Positions 1 through 7,355 of a DNA stretch of 13,441 nucleotides are shown here, one piece after another. Both the position numbers and the translations under genes were made by a program. Each line of letters starts with the position of its first letter. Within the stretch, counting starts at the first letter, position 1. This stretch comes from Chloroflexota bacterium. Lineage in GTDB: Bacteria; Chloroflexota; Chloroflexia; Thermomicrobiales; UBA6265. A model generated the notes under the pieces. The model had not been told where the DNA came from. It did no database searches and saw only the letters and a program-made list of their open reading frames with translations. Location: contig JAEZJB010000354.1 in NCBI GenBank assembly GCA_023415845.1, forward strand, positions 1 through 13,441, read 5' to 3'.

Positions 1-335
1 CGCGCGGCTTCCAGGGAACCTACTTCGGTACCACCGGGAAGATCGAGGGCTACACCATCAATGGCGAGCCAATTGACTATCCAGAGAAGGCGCTGGCTGA
101 CCAGGCACCCGGCGGTGACGGTCCCCAATGGACGCTCGAGTACGTAACCGAGCCGCACCGCGGCATCATGGAGCAGCATGTCTTCAACGACATCATGAAT
201 CTTGTGATGTGGGTCAAGGAAGACAAGCCTTCGCCGGTCACCGCCGAACACGCTCGCCACGTCATCGAGATCATCGAAGCGGCCTACACCGCCGCCGAAA
301 CCGGCCAGACCCAGAACCTGACCACAACGTTCTAG
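1..335 (+). CDS. Gfo/Idh/MocA-family oxidoreductase, C-terminal fragment
   Basis: This is the 3' part of a gene whose start lies left of the window. The open frame (codons in phase with position 3) ends at a TAG at 333-335 and encodes about 110 residues. The tail (KPSPVTAEHARHVIEIIEAA, then a polar stretch ending in TTTF) resembles the C-terminus of Gfo/Idh/MocA NAD(P)-dependent dehydrogenases, where a final helix packs back on the alpha/beta sheet domain. The preceding EPHRGIMEQHVFND segment also fits that domain. Family members oxidise or reduce sugars, inositols and related polyols using NAD(P). The Rossmann domain and catalytic Lys/His are outside the window, so the substrate cannot be named. 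A terminator hairpin follows 45 bp downstream, so this is probably the last gene of its transcript. Family assignment rests on C-terminal similarity alone. Confidence 0.72.
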   Translation, partial: RGFQGTYFGTTGKIEGYTINGEPIDYPEKALADQAPGGDGPQWTLEYVTEPHRGIMEQHVFNDIMNLVMWVKEDKPSPVTAEHARHVIEIIEAAYTAAETGQTQNLTTTF

Positions 336-379
336 GCCATTCCAACTCCGGTCGGGATTGATCACATCTCCGGACACCA

Positions 380-417
380 AAAACCGCGGCGCCTCCTGAC
401 TGGAGAGCCGCGGTTTT
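380..417. terminator. Bidirectional Rho-independent terminator
   Basis: An 11-bp perfect stem (AAAACCGCGGC at 380-390, GCCGCGGTTTT at 407-417) encloses a 16-nt loop. Inside the loop, CTCC (393-396) and GGAG (402-405) can pair further. The stem core is GC-rich. It ends in a T run on the plus strand and, by symmetry, in a T run on the minus strand. It lies between two convergent genes, the oxidoreductase on the left and the small leftward ORF pair on the right, which is where a shared terminator is expected. Confidence 0.85.
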
Positions 418-427
418 CGTGCTGCCA

Positions 428-464
428 GGGTGACCAGACCATTTGCACGCTAGCCTGGTCACCC
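428..464. repeat. 10-bp perfect inverted repeat (second hairpin)
   Basis: GGGTGACCAG (428-437) and CTGGTCACCC (455-464) are exact reverse complements separated by 17 nt. The hairpin sits only 10 bp from the first terminator and 21 bp from the stop of the leftward ORF at 486. It has no T tract on either side, so by itself it is not a canonical intrinsic terminator. It could be a backup stem, an mRNA 3'-end stabiliser for the leftward transcript, or a binding site. Confidence 0.55.
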
Positions 465-485
465 GGACAGCCAGTGAGGAGGGAA

Positions 486-821
486 TCAGGCAGCGAGGTC
501 GCTTTCACGACGTTCGCCAGCGTCAGTGATCGTGGGGAGAAGAGGTCGCCGCAGGATGTCTTCAGCGGCGGACACGGCCTCGTCGGCAATCTGGCGGTCC
601 TCACGCGCTTCTCGCCAGGTAGCAAACCGTTCGACCATCCGACCGATCAGTCCAGTCGTTACCAGGGCTCGGACGCCCATATAGAGGGGATCTGGCTGAA
701 GGGCGTCCATCACCTGGTAGTCGTCAAGGTGGTTGATCGTCGGCTTCCTTCGAGCAGGAGACGAGTCGCGATGGGAGGTGGCCAGGTCGGCAATTGCGCT
801 GCTGGGCAGGGGGATAAACAT
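486..821 (-). CDS. Uncharacterised 111-aa protein
   Basis: I do not recognise this protein. The frame starts at ATG 819-821, preceded by GGAG with an 8-nt spacer, and ends in TGA at 486-488. Third codon positions are mostly G or C, like neighbouring genes. The sequence has a charged, partly helical look: a middle segment around LYMGVRALVTTGLIGRMVER is moderately hydrophobic, followed by an Arg/Glu/Ala-rich amphipathic helix (WREAREDRQIADEAVSAAED). There is no signal peptide, no obvious metal-binding motif and no clear transmembrane span. It lies 21 bp downstream of the 47-aa ORF on the same strand and upstream of a terminator, so the two probably form a small operon. An overlapping plus-strand frame exists, but the ribosome site, codon pattern and terminator placement favour the minus strand. 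Confidence 0.55.
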   Translation of the reverse strand: MFIPLPSSAIADLATSHRDSSPARRKPTINHLDDYQVMDALQPDPLYMGVRALVTTGLIGRMVERFATWREAREDRQIADEAVSAAEDILRRPLLPTITDAGERRESDLAA

Positions 822-842
822 GGCGAAGACTCCGGTTGGAAT

Positions 843-986
843 TCAGGCAATGGGTAGCAGGGTTCGCAACCAGCGGACGATTCGCGACTGGCGCCCCGGC
901 CCGCTTCGCGACGGCGACGGCTCCAGCGAAAGTCCGTAGGCGGCTGACATCGAGTGGAGCGCATCGGTGGCGGAATAGGGAAGCAT
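843..986 (-). CDS. Uncharacterised 47-aa small protein
   Basis: This small ORF begins at ATG 984-986 with AAAGGA about 7 nt upstream and ends in TGA at 843-845. The product starts MLPYSATDALHSMSAAYGLS, continues with a Ser/Pro/Arg-rich linker, and ends in a basic amphipathic helix, RQSRIVRWLRTLLPIA. About 70% of third positions are G or C. It sits 21 bp upstream of the 111-aa ORF, whose own start has a Shine-Dalgarno site, so translational coupling is plausible. Function is unknown. The basic, Trp-containing tail could touch membranes or nucleic acid, but that is a guess. The main alternative is that the ORF is fortuitous and the region is a leader for the 111-aa gene. Confidence 0.4.
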   Translation of the reverse strand: MLPYSATDALHSMSAAYGLSLEPSPSRSGPGRQSRIVRWLRTLLPIA

Positions 987-1075
987 CTGGCAATCCTTTC
1001 AGGTCGGGGCATGAAGCCCGGCTCGAACGTCTGATGCCAGATTAGGGAGTTGGAGGATGTAATCCATCCAACAAA

Positions 1076-1100
1076 GGTTAGGTTTGGGGTTTAGTGGGGG
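1076..1100 (+). other. G-rich telomere-like tract, possible G-quadruplex
   Basis: Between the small ORF operon and the regulator's stop codon, the plus strand carries four G runs (GG 1076-1077, GG 1081-1082, GGGG 1086-1089, GGGGG 1096-1100). TTA/TTT-type spacers separate them and a TTTAG follows. A two-tetrad G-quadruplex is possible on the non-template strand. The stretch 987-1115 contains no other gene. A weak imperfect stem (GGATG/CATCC on the minus strand) lies near 1055-1070. Confidence 0.35.
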
Positions 1101-1115
1101 TTTAGCCGTCGGGCG

Positions 1116-3758
1116 TCAGATCAACTGCAGAGAACGGGCTGTCGCCACGGCCTCGGTCCGGTTGCGTGCCAGCAACTTGCCGGTGATCTGGTGAACGTGA
1201 GCCTTGACAGTCCCTTCGGAGATGAAGAGCGCTTCGGCAATTGCACGGTTGGACTGACCGGCCGCCACGAGGCGGAGGATTTCAAGCTGACGGGAGGTCA
1301 GGGATTCGGGCAATGCCTGCACGCTGGGCTCGACCGGATCGACGCTGGAGGACATTCTCGCCAGAATATCGCGCACGAACTGACGATCGATATCCGACAT
1401 TTCCCGACCACGCAGCAGGTCGCGGAGCATTGGCGCCAGGTCGGCTCCCTGAGAGAGGAAGACCTTGACGAAGCCTTCGATCCGCGCCCCGGCGATCGCC
1501 CGGCACAGCGCTGCCTGGGCGGCAGCCTCGTTGCCGAGCCGCTGTTGTACGACTGCCTGTAGCAGCAGCACCTGAAGCGCCCGGAAGTAGCGCCCACCTG
1601 CCTCGGCCTCATCCAGCAGGCGATCAAGCAGGCTCAGGGTGGCGAGTGAAGGGTCGGTTTGGGCCATGATGCGGGCGAACGTCAGTTGTTCGTCTTCACC
1701 GCGCGTCAGGTCAGCGGCATCGTCCACAGTGAACCCGCTGCGACGTGCCCATCGCTCCGCCGCCAGCAGGTTTCCCTGGAGCAGGTCCAGCCGAGCCTGA
1801 CGCCAGCCGCGGATGGTCTGCGGAAACACATCCTCGGCCCGACGGGTTTTCTCGGTGGCCGCTTCGAAGTTGCCTTCCAGCGCGTACAGGATTCCAAGCG
1901 CCGCATAGGCGTTCATCAGGGTTTTGGCGTCGGCCTCACGTTGCACAACCGGCAGGGCTTCATCGAGGCTCGCCCGAGCGCCAGCGAAGTCGCCGCGCTC
2001 GATCTGGATTTCCCCGCGGGTCACCAACAACGCCGCCCTCGTCGCGCTGGTTTCCTGGCTGGAATCCAGGCGCGCAAGGTCCTCTTCGACGATCGCTTCG
2101 GCCTCCCGCAACCGGCCCTGGGCCAGCCGGGCAAGCGCGCCATACCGCGACCCCCACCGGGCTGCCTGGTCGTTGCCATGCAGCCGACCGAGTCGTGCGG
2201 CTTCGGCGAACGCCTCGGTTGCCTGGTCCAGGTCACCAAGCGACCACCACGCAAATCCCATGCTGAGCAGGATGTCTCCGGCCACGCGGGGTTGACGCAA
2301 GGGATCGAGGAGGGCACTTGCCTGCTCGCCAAAGGTGATTGTGGCGGCGTGGTTTCCTCGATAGGCCGCCAGGCGCGCCTGGACCGCGAGAAGTAACCCC
2401 TGAGACTCGGGGTCGAGGTTGTCCACATTCAGGGCCCGCTGCAAGAGGCGGTCGGCCTGGTCCAGCCGTCCCAGGCTGGTGAGTGCCCACGCCTGAACCC
2501 GGAGGATGTCGCCATTCCGCATCGAATCCTCAGGCAGTTGATCGATCCACTCGACGAGTTGGGTCGCCCGCCCGCACGTGAACATCAGCGAATCGGCTGC
2601 CGCCGCAATCAGGGACTCCGCTCGGCCCGTCTCACATGCCTGCAGGGCATGATCGATGGCCTCGACCATCTGCCCGTTGCGCTCGAACCATTCAGACGCG
2701 CGGCGGTGGACCTCGGATTGCCGCGGCCACGGCAACTGCGAAAACTCTTCACGCAGCACATCGCGGAAGAGGGGATGGTAGCGATACCAGCGATGCTCGG
2801 CATCAAGCGGGGTCAGGAAGACATCGGCATTTTCCTCGTGCAACCATGTCTGGCTACCGGGAATCTGCGTCACCTCCGCTGCCAGACCGGCACACACCTG
2901 GTCGAGCACGCTGGTCTCCACCAGGAAACGATGACGGTCCGCATCGAGGTAATTGAGGACCTCTTCCCGGAAATAACTCGAGATGTCGGGCAGGGTTCCC
3001 CGCAGGCGCCCGGCGGCGAGATCGTTGAGCGCCGTCAGGCTGGCAAGGCGCAGGCCCACCACCCAGCCCTCGGTTCGCTCGACGAGCTGCTCGACAACCT
3101 CATCAGCGCCTACCGGCAGGCCACGTTCCCGAAGCAACTCCCTGGTCTCGTCGATCGTGAACGCGAGATCCGTGACGCGAATGCTGGCGACCGCTCCCGC
3201 GGCCCGCAACCGCGCGAGGGGAAGGCGCACCTCGCCCCGCGTCGTGACCACGATATGAACCCACGACGGCATGCGCTCGACCACTCGCGCCAGTGAACGC
3301 ATCTGCTCCGGACCGGTGAGGAGGTGGAAGTCGTCGAGCACAATGGCGGTCGGGCCGGGAAGATCCTCGATCGCCGAAAGAATCGCTTCATCGATCGCTC
3401 GCTCGCCGACCAGTTCAGGCGAACGCAGCATGACCAGCACGTCGTCCAGTCGCATCGGATGAATGTGTGCCAGCGCCGATGCCACCGCCTGGAAGAACAG
3501 GAACGGGTCGTTATCGGCCTCGTCGATTGACACCCACGCTACTGGCAGATCGGCCTGTTGTGCCCATTCGGCCACGAGGGTGGTTTTTCCCCATCCGGCA
3601 GGGGCCGAGACCACAACCAGGCGAGCCTCCGTGGCCGCATTCATCCGTGCGACCAATCGGGGTCGTGAGACTCCGTTGACCGGGGGAACCTTGATCTTCG
3701 ACTGACGCATCACGCTTCGCCAGGTTGTCAGGGCCGGCGAGGCTTCTTCAATCACCAT
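1116..3758 (-). CDS. MalT-like LuxR-family ATP-dependent transcriptional regulator
   Basis: The 880-aa product has the length and layout of MalT-type STAND regulators. The N-terminus holds the family motif KIKVPP...RPRLVARM, then Walker A (SAPAGWGKTT, residues 51-60), Walker B (AIVLDDFHLL, 138-147), an arginine-bearing VVTTR (170-174) and the conserved GWVVGLRLA (231-239). The middle (about 340-800) is a long Ala/Leu-rich TPR-like helical sensor region. The C-terminus (about 820-880) is a LuxR/GerE helix-turn-helix (LTSRQLEILRLVAAGQSNRA; recognition helix near SEGTVKAHVHQI). Members bind ATP and an inducer, oligomerise and activate transcription. The start is ATG 3758, because TAGGAT lies just upstream; an internal ATG at residue 17 is the alternative. 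It diverges from an ABC exporter operon across 218 bp, so that operon is a plausible target. The inducer is unknown. Confidence 0.93.
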   Translation of the reverse strand: MVIEEASPALTTWRSVMRQSKIKVPPVNGVSRPRLVARMNAATEARLVVVSAPAGWGKTTLVAEWAQQADLPVAWVSIDEADNDPFLFFQAVASALAHIHPMRLDDVLVMLRSPELVGERAIDEAILSAIEDLPGPTAIVLDDFHLLTGPEQMRSLARVVERMPSWVHIVVTTRGEVRLPLARLRAAGAVASIRVTDLAFTIDETRELLRERGLPVGADEVVEQLVERTEGWVVGLRLASLTALNDLAAGRLRGTLPDISSYFREEVLNYLDADRHRFLVETSVLDQVCAGLAAEVTQIPGSQTWLHEENADVFLTPLDAEHRWYRYHPLFRDVLREEFSQLPWPRQSEVHRRASEWFERNGQMVEAIDHALQACETGRAESLIAAAADSLMFTCGRATQLVEWIDQLPEDSMRNGDILRVQAWALTSLGRLDQADRLLQRALNVDNLDPESQGLLLAVQARLAAYRGNHAATITFGEQASALLDPLRQPRVAGDILLSMGFAWWSLGDLDQATEAFAEAARLGRLHGNDQAARWGSRYGALARLAQGRLREAEAIVEEDLARLDSSQETSATRAALLVTRGEIQIERGDFAGARASLDEALPVVQREADAKTLMNAYAALGILYALEGNFEAATEKTRRAEDVFPQTIRGWRQARLDLLQGNLLAAERWARRSGFTVDDAADLTRGEDEQLTFARIMAQTDPSLATLSLLDRLLDEAEAGGRYFRALQVLLLQAVVQQRLGNEAAAQAALCRAIAGARIEGFVKVFLSQGADLAPMLRDLLRGREMSDIDRQFVRDILARMSSSVDPVEPSVQALPESLTSRQLEILRLVAAGQSNRAIAEALFISEGTVKAHVHQITGKLLARNRTEAVATARSLQLI

Positions 3759-3770
3759 ACAGCCATCCTA
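3759..3770 (-). promoter_or_regulatory. Possible -10 element giving a leaderless regulator mRNA
   Basis: On the minus strand TAGGAT (3770-3765) is followed by 6 nt and then the ATG of the MalT-like gene. A TAnnnT box at this distance from a start codon is the layout of leaderless transcripts. The same bases include AGGA, which could instead be a Shine-Dalgarno site about 7 nt from the ATG. No good -35 lies 17 bp upstream. Confidence 0.28.
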
Positions 3771-3856
3771 GCAAACGCAATCAACGCCTCCACCAGACAG
3801 CCGGGCAGGCGAAGATAGTCGGTCTCCCGAGCGACGCCACGACGTTGTCAAACTGC

Positions 3857-3868
3857 CACAGGCCTGTG
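3857..3868. promoter_or_regulatory. 12-bp palindrome, candidate operator in divergent gap
   Basis: CACAGGCCTGTG is a perfect palindrome near the middle of the 218-bp gap between the regulator and the exporter operon. On the minus strand a consensus -35 hexamer, TTGACA (3851-3846), begins 5 bp downstream of it. No recognisable -10 follows at 16-18 bp, as might be seen at an activator-dependent promoter. LuxR-type domains often bind dyad sites, so self-regulation or control of the divergent operon is a reasonable but untested reading. Confidence 0.35.
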
Positions 3869-3976
3869 ACCGATTCGCCACATCTTTTCCCGAGAACCGC
3901 CACGTTCGCCCGCCACAATTCTGCCCGGGGAGCCGACCCTTTTCGCCCATCATCACGTCTGTGTTGGAGAGAGTAG

Positions 3977-4756
3977 ATGTCAACAGTTCAGCATGCCGAC
4001 CTCCGCGCCGAGCAACGCCGGAGAGTTCCCGCCGCCCTGGAGGCGATTGGCCTCAGCAAGGTCTATGGCCACGGTTCGACAGCGGTCACTGCCCTCGACG
4101 ATGTGACCGTGTCGTTCGCGCAGGGAGCGTTCACCGCCATCATGGGTCCGTCCGGGTCCGGCAAGTCCACGCTGATGCATTGCGTTGCCGGTCTGGACTC
4201 TGCCACCAGCGGTGACATCCTGCTGGGCGATGTTCGTCTTTCCGACCTTGACGATACCGGGCGGACGCTGCTCAGGCGCCAGCGCATTGGCTTCATCTTC
4301 CAGTCGCTCAACCTGCTTCCGGCATTCACCGCCCGTCAGAACATCCTCCTTCCCCTCGATCTCGCGGGTGCCCGTCCCGACCAGGCATGGTTTGACGAAC
4401 TGGTAACCACTCTCGGCCTGGTCGACCGGCTCGATCATCGACCAAGTGAACTTTCAGGTGGCCAGCAGCAGCGAGTCGCCATCGCCCGCGCCCTGCTGCC
4501 CCGGCCCGACGTGGTGTTCGCCGATGAGCCGACGGGCAACCTCGACCGCCGCAGTGGCCAGCAGGTGCTGGCAACCTTGCAGGCGATCGTCCGCCGCTCC
4601 GGGCAAACGGTCGTCATGGTCACGCACGACCCCGGAGCTGCCGCGTGGGCAGACCGCGTGCTGATGCTCCGTGATGGCCAGATCGTGGACGACCTGGCGG
4701 AGCCAACCACCGACCGCATCATTTCGGCCCTGACGACCCTGGAGGAGCTGGCGTGA
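3977..4756 (+). CDS. ABC transporter ATP-binding protein (LolD/MacB type)
   Basis: This 259-aa ATPase powers the permease encoded immediately downstream. All nucleotide-binding motifs are intact: Walker A GPSGSGKST (57-65), Q-loop FQS (108-110), signature LSGGQQQ (159-165), Walker B with VVFADEPTGNLD (179-190) and H-loop His217. The DEPTGNLD form and the SLNLLPAFTA stretch are typical of the LolD/MacB/FtsE subgroup, which drives mechanotransmission or export rather than import. The start is ATG 3977, with GGAGAG about 8 nt upstream. About 20 residues precede the first ABC strand. The stop overlaps the permease start in GTGA, so translation is coupled. It is likely cytosolic and membrane-associated. 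The exported substrate cannot be read from the sequence. Confidence 0.95.
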   Translation: MSTVQHADLRAEQRRRVPAALEAIGLSKVYGHGSTAVTALDDVTVSFAQGAFTAIMGPSGSGKSTLMHCVAGLDSATSGDILLGDVRLSDLDDTGRTLLRRQRIGFIFQSLNLLPAFTARQNILLPLDLAGARPDQAWFDELVTTLGLVDRLDHRPSELSGGQQQRVAIARALLPRPDVVFADEPTGNLDRRSGQQVLATLQAIVRRSGQTVVMVTHDPGAAAWADRVLMLRDGQIVDDLAEPTTDRIISALTTLEELA

Positions 4757-7263
4757 TCTCTCTCTCCTGGCGTCAACTCATCTCCCAGCGGCGACAACTG
4801 CTCGGTATCGCCCTGGCTATTACGCTCTCTGTTGCGTTTCTCGTCATCACGCAGATGACCGGCAGCACGCTTCGCAACGGATTCGAGCAATCGGTTGGCC
4901 GCAATTACCAGCACATCGATCTCGCGCTGACCCTCGCCGGTGACAGCCGCGCGTTCTCACCCGCTGATCTCGCGGCGATCGAGGATGTACCGGGCGTCTC
5001 CGTGAGCCAGCCCGCCGATTCGTTCGGCCTCACCTATGCCTATCAGGGCACCAGTTCATTTTTCAGTCTGGCCCGGACCCCGGACGCTGGGGCCCTGAAA
5101 GAGGCGCTGGTCCTCGACCGGGGAAGCTGGCCGAACGCCACGACCGACATTGTGCTGGTGGACCGGGTGGCACGGGACGCCCGCGTCGATGTCGGTGACA
5201 CGATCGACGCCTTCCTGCCGCCGGACTCCACCGCCACCACCCTGACCGTCGTTGGCATCTGGTCTGGCGAAGGTCATTTCGGGGGCGATTTCATCGATGG
5301 CTTCGTCTCCGACCTGACCTGGAACGATGTCGCCAGCAGCGTCTGGGTCTCGGGCATCTATGTGACACTCGATGAGGGGGCGGACATCGAGGCGGTTGAG
5401 GCTGCGCTCTCCAACCTGAGTCTTCCCGCCTATTCGGTGCAGACGCGAGCCGAACTCGTCGACGTCGAAATGCAGGACGCTGCGGTCGAACTGGCCATGC
5501 TCAACACCGGTGTGACTGCCTTCGCCCTGCTGACCATCATCGTCGCCTCGCTGGTGGTCTCAAACACCTTCGCCATCCTGGTCGCGCAACGAACGCGCTC
5601 CATCGCCCTGCTGCGATGTGCCGGGGCCACGGCAGGACAGGTGCGCCGCCTGGTCCTGATCGAAGCCCTGCTGATCGGAGCCCTCGCCGGTGCGCTCGGG
5701 GTTGGCGTGGCCTGGCTGGGAGGCACCGCCCTACTCGCCATCATCCACGCCCTCTGGCCCCCGGATTTCCTGCCCCGGACGGCGGCGATGCCAGCCACTG
5801 CGCCCTTCATCGCGATCCTCGCTGGTGGTCTCCTCGCCGTCGCCTCGGCCTGGTTGCCTTCCCGCACGGCGATGCGAATCGACCCACTCGTGGCGTTACG
5901 CGCATCGAACACCGTCGAATCCCCGCTCTCACCAACCCTGAGAACCGGGTTGGGACTGGTCGGCATCTTCCTGGGAGGCGCCATCCTGGTTGGTGGCATG
6001 GCCATATCGTGGGGAGGTAATCCACCGATCGGCACGCTGATCGGCATTGCTGGAGGGACGGTTTCGTTCGGCGGGGTGGTGCTCTGTGCCTCTACCTTCG
6101 TGCCAGCGATCGCCAGGCTGTTCGGGACACTTACCGGCAGGATCGGCGGCGTTCCGGCCAGGGTTGCCGCGACCAACGCGATTCGTAACCCCCGCCGGAC
6201 CACCGCGACGGCCATCGCCCTGGTGATTGGCGTGACGCTTGTCGCCATGATGATGGTGGGAGCAGCGTCGCTCCGCCAGACGCTGGTGGGCAATATCGAT
6301 AGTCGCGCGCCGATCGATTTCCAGGTCAGTTTCATCGACGAAAGCGATCGTGGAATTCGTGAGGCCTACATCACCGACCTCACGAGTCTTGACGGTGTCG
6401 CGGCCGTGGCGACGATCGCCGTTGGAGACACCGCCTTCATCGATCCTGCTACCGGACTGGAAACCACCACCAGCCTGCGAGTCCTCGAGCCGGCAGCACT
6501 TGACGGGGTCTGGCGGGACAGCGACCCGCTTCCGCTCGCTTCGAATTCGGTCGTGGCACCGGTGTGGCTGCTCGAATCGCTCGGTGTGGAAGATGGTGCC
6601 AGCGTGACGATGGTGGTGGCTGGCGTTCAGTCGACCGTGACCCTGGTCCAGGACCCCCGCACCGATGATCCGACCGCGGTGCCCGCCATGATCCCGAATG
6701 GTGCTGACTTCGAACCGTCGGTGCTGTGGATTGGCTACGAGCGGGATGCCGACGCCAACGAAATCGTTGACGAGATCTTCACGCTGGCCGACCAACATGG
6801 CGTCCTGCTCCAGTCGCTTGACGTCCACGATTATCGCCAGTCACTCGAATCCGCGCTCGATACGATGCTGCTGATCGTCGTCGGTCTGCTGGCGGTGGCA
6901 ATCGTGATCTCACTGATCGGCGTGACCAACACGCTCTCACTGTCGGTGCTGGAGCGCACCCGGGAGTCTGCCCTGTTGCGGGCACTGGGATTCACGCGGA
7001 AACAACTCCGCTGGTCGCTGGCAGTGGAGGGCTTGCTGCTCGCCGCCGTCGGAACCAGCATTGGAATCGTGATCGGCATCGCCTACGGGTGGATCGGCAC
7101 GGTCACGCTGGTGGGCGACACATTCACTCCGGCGCTGGCCATTCCCTGGGGACGCCTGGGCATGCTCGTGATCATCGCGCTGGGCTGCGGACTCCTGGCA
7201 TCGGTGTTGCCGGCGCGCAAGGCTGCCGAAGCCGATCCGGTCGTCGCCCTCGCCGATCGGTAA
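4753..7263 (+). CDS. MacB/FtsX-type ABC transporter permease, two FtsX domains
   Basis: The start is GTG 4753, overlapping the ATPase stop, with GGAGGAG at 4741-4747. The 836-aa product is a double-FtsX permease. A first membrane helix (about 17-34) leads into an extracytoplasmic MacB-PCD-like region (about 38-245). An FtsX domain with three helices follows (about 252-380; QRTRSIALLRCAGATAGQVR coupling segment). Next come a linker with two helices (about 398-450), another helix (485-507) and a second extracytoplasmic region (about 510-697). The last part is a second FtsX domain (701-836), with ERTRESALLRALGFTRKQLR and the conserved ending LPARKAAEADPVVALADR. It resembles lipoprotein, peptide or macrolide efflux permeases. 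No partner adaptor (MacA) or TolC-like gene is nearby, as expected for a monoderm-like envelope. A 10-bp palindrome, GTAACGTTAC (7260-7269), spans the stop codon. Confidence 0.93.
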   Translation: MISLSWRQLISQRRQLLGIALAITLSVAFLVITQMTGSTLRNGFEQSVGRNYQHIDLALTLAGDSRAFSPADLAAIEDVPGVSVSQPADSFGLTYAYQGTSSFFSLARTPDAGALKEALVLDRGSWPNATTDIVLVDRVARDARVDVGDTIDAFLPPDSTATTLTVVGIWSGEGHFGGDFIDGFVSDLTWNDVASSVWVSGIYVTLDEGADIEAVEAALSNLSLPAYSVQTRAELVDVEMQDAAVELAMLNTGVTAFALLTIIVASLVVSNTFAILVAQRTRSIALLRCAGATAGQVRRLVLIEALLIGALAGALGVGVAWLGGTALLAIIHALWPPDFLPRTAAMPATAPFIAILAGGLLAVASAWLPSRTAMRIDPLVALRASNTVESPLSPTLRTGLGLVGIFLGGAILVGGMAISWGGNPPIGTLIGIAGGTVSFGGVVLCASTFVPAIARLFGTLTGRIGGVPARVAATNAIRNPRRTTATAIALVIGVTLVAMMMVGAASLRQTLVGNIDSRAPIDFQVSFIDESDRGIREAYITDLTSLDGVAAVATIAVGDTAFIDPATGLETTTSLRVLEPAALDGVWRDSDPLPLASNSVVAPVWLLESLGVEDGASVTMVVAGVQSTVTLVQDPRTDDPTAVPAMIPNGADFEPSVLWIGYERDADANEIVDEIFTLADQHGVLLQSLDVHDYRQSLESALDTMLLIVVGLLAVAIVISLIGVTNTLSLSVLERTRESALLRALGFTRKQLRWSLAVEGLLLAAVGTSIGIVIGIAYGWIGTVTLVGDTFTPALAIPWGRLGMLVIIALGCGLLASVLPARKAAEADPVVALADR

Positions 7264-7299
7264 CGTTACAAGCTGGTGTGCGAATCTGGCGGAGGTGAC

Positions 7300-7308
7300 T
7301 GGTATCAT
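7300..7308 (+). promoter_or_regulatory. Possible extended -10 for the GNAT gene pair
   Basis: TG at 7300-7301, one base, then TATCAT (7303-7308) makes an extended -10-like element about 48 bp upstream of the chosen GTG start of the first acetyltransferase. No convincing -35 is seen. The 92-bp gap after the permease has no clear terminator, so the GNAT genes may be read both from here and by read-through. Confidence 0.3.
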
Positions 7309-7355
7309 CCCCTTCACTGGATTCGTACGCCGCCGGTTTGTGTCAGGAATGCTTC

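Noticed and set aside
710..1012. 100-aa and 89-aa minus-strand frames overlapping the small operon
   Set aside because: They have Arg/Pro/Ser-rich shadow composition. The 47-aa and 111-aa frames there have better ribosome sites and codon pattern.
1659..3296. Plus-strand open frames of 245 and 252 aa opposite the MalT-like gene
   Set aside because: They are antisense to a gene with intact Walker and helix-turn-helix motifs, and have no recognisable domains or ribosome sites.
5430..6828. Long minus-strand open frames (about 300 aa) opposite the ABC permease
   Set aside because: They lie entirely antisense to a clearly conserved permease and have the Arg/Pro/Ser-rich composition of GC-driven shadow frames.
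7338..7355. TTG start adding MCQECF to the first GNAT
   Set aside because: GTG 7356 has a better ribosome site (AGGAA), and the family's first strand begins exactly there.
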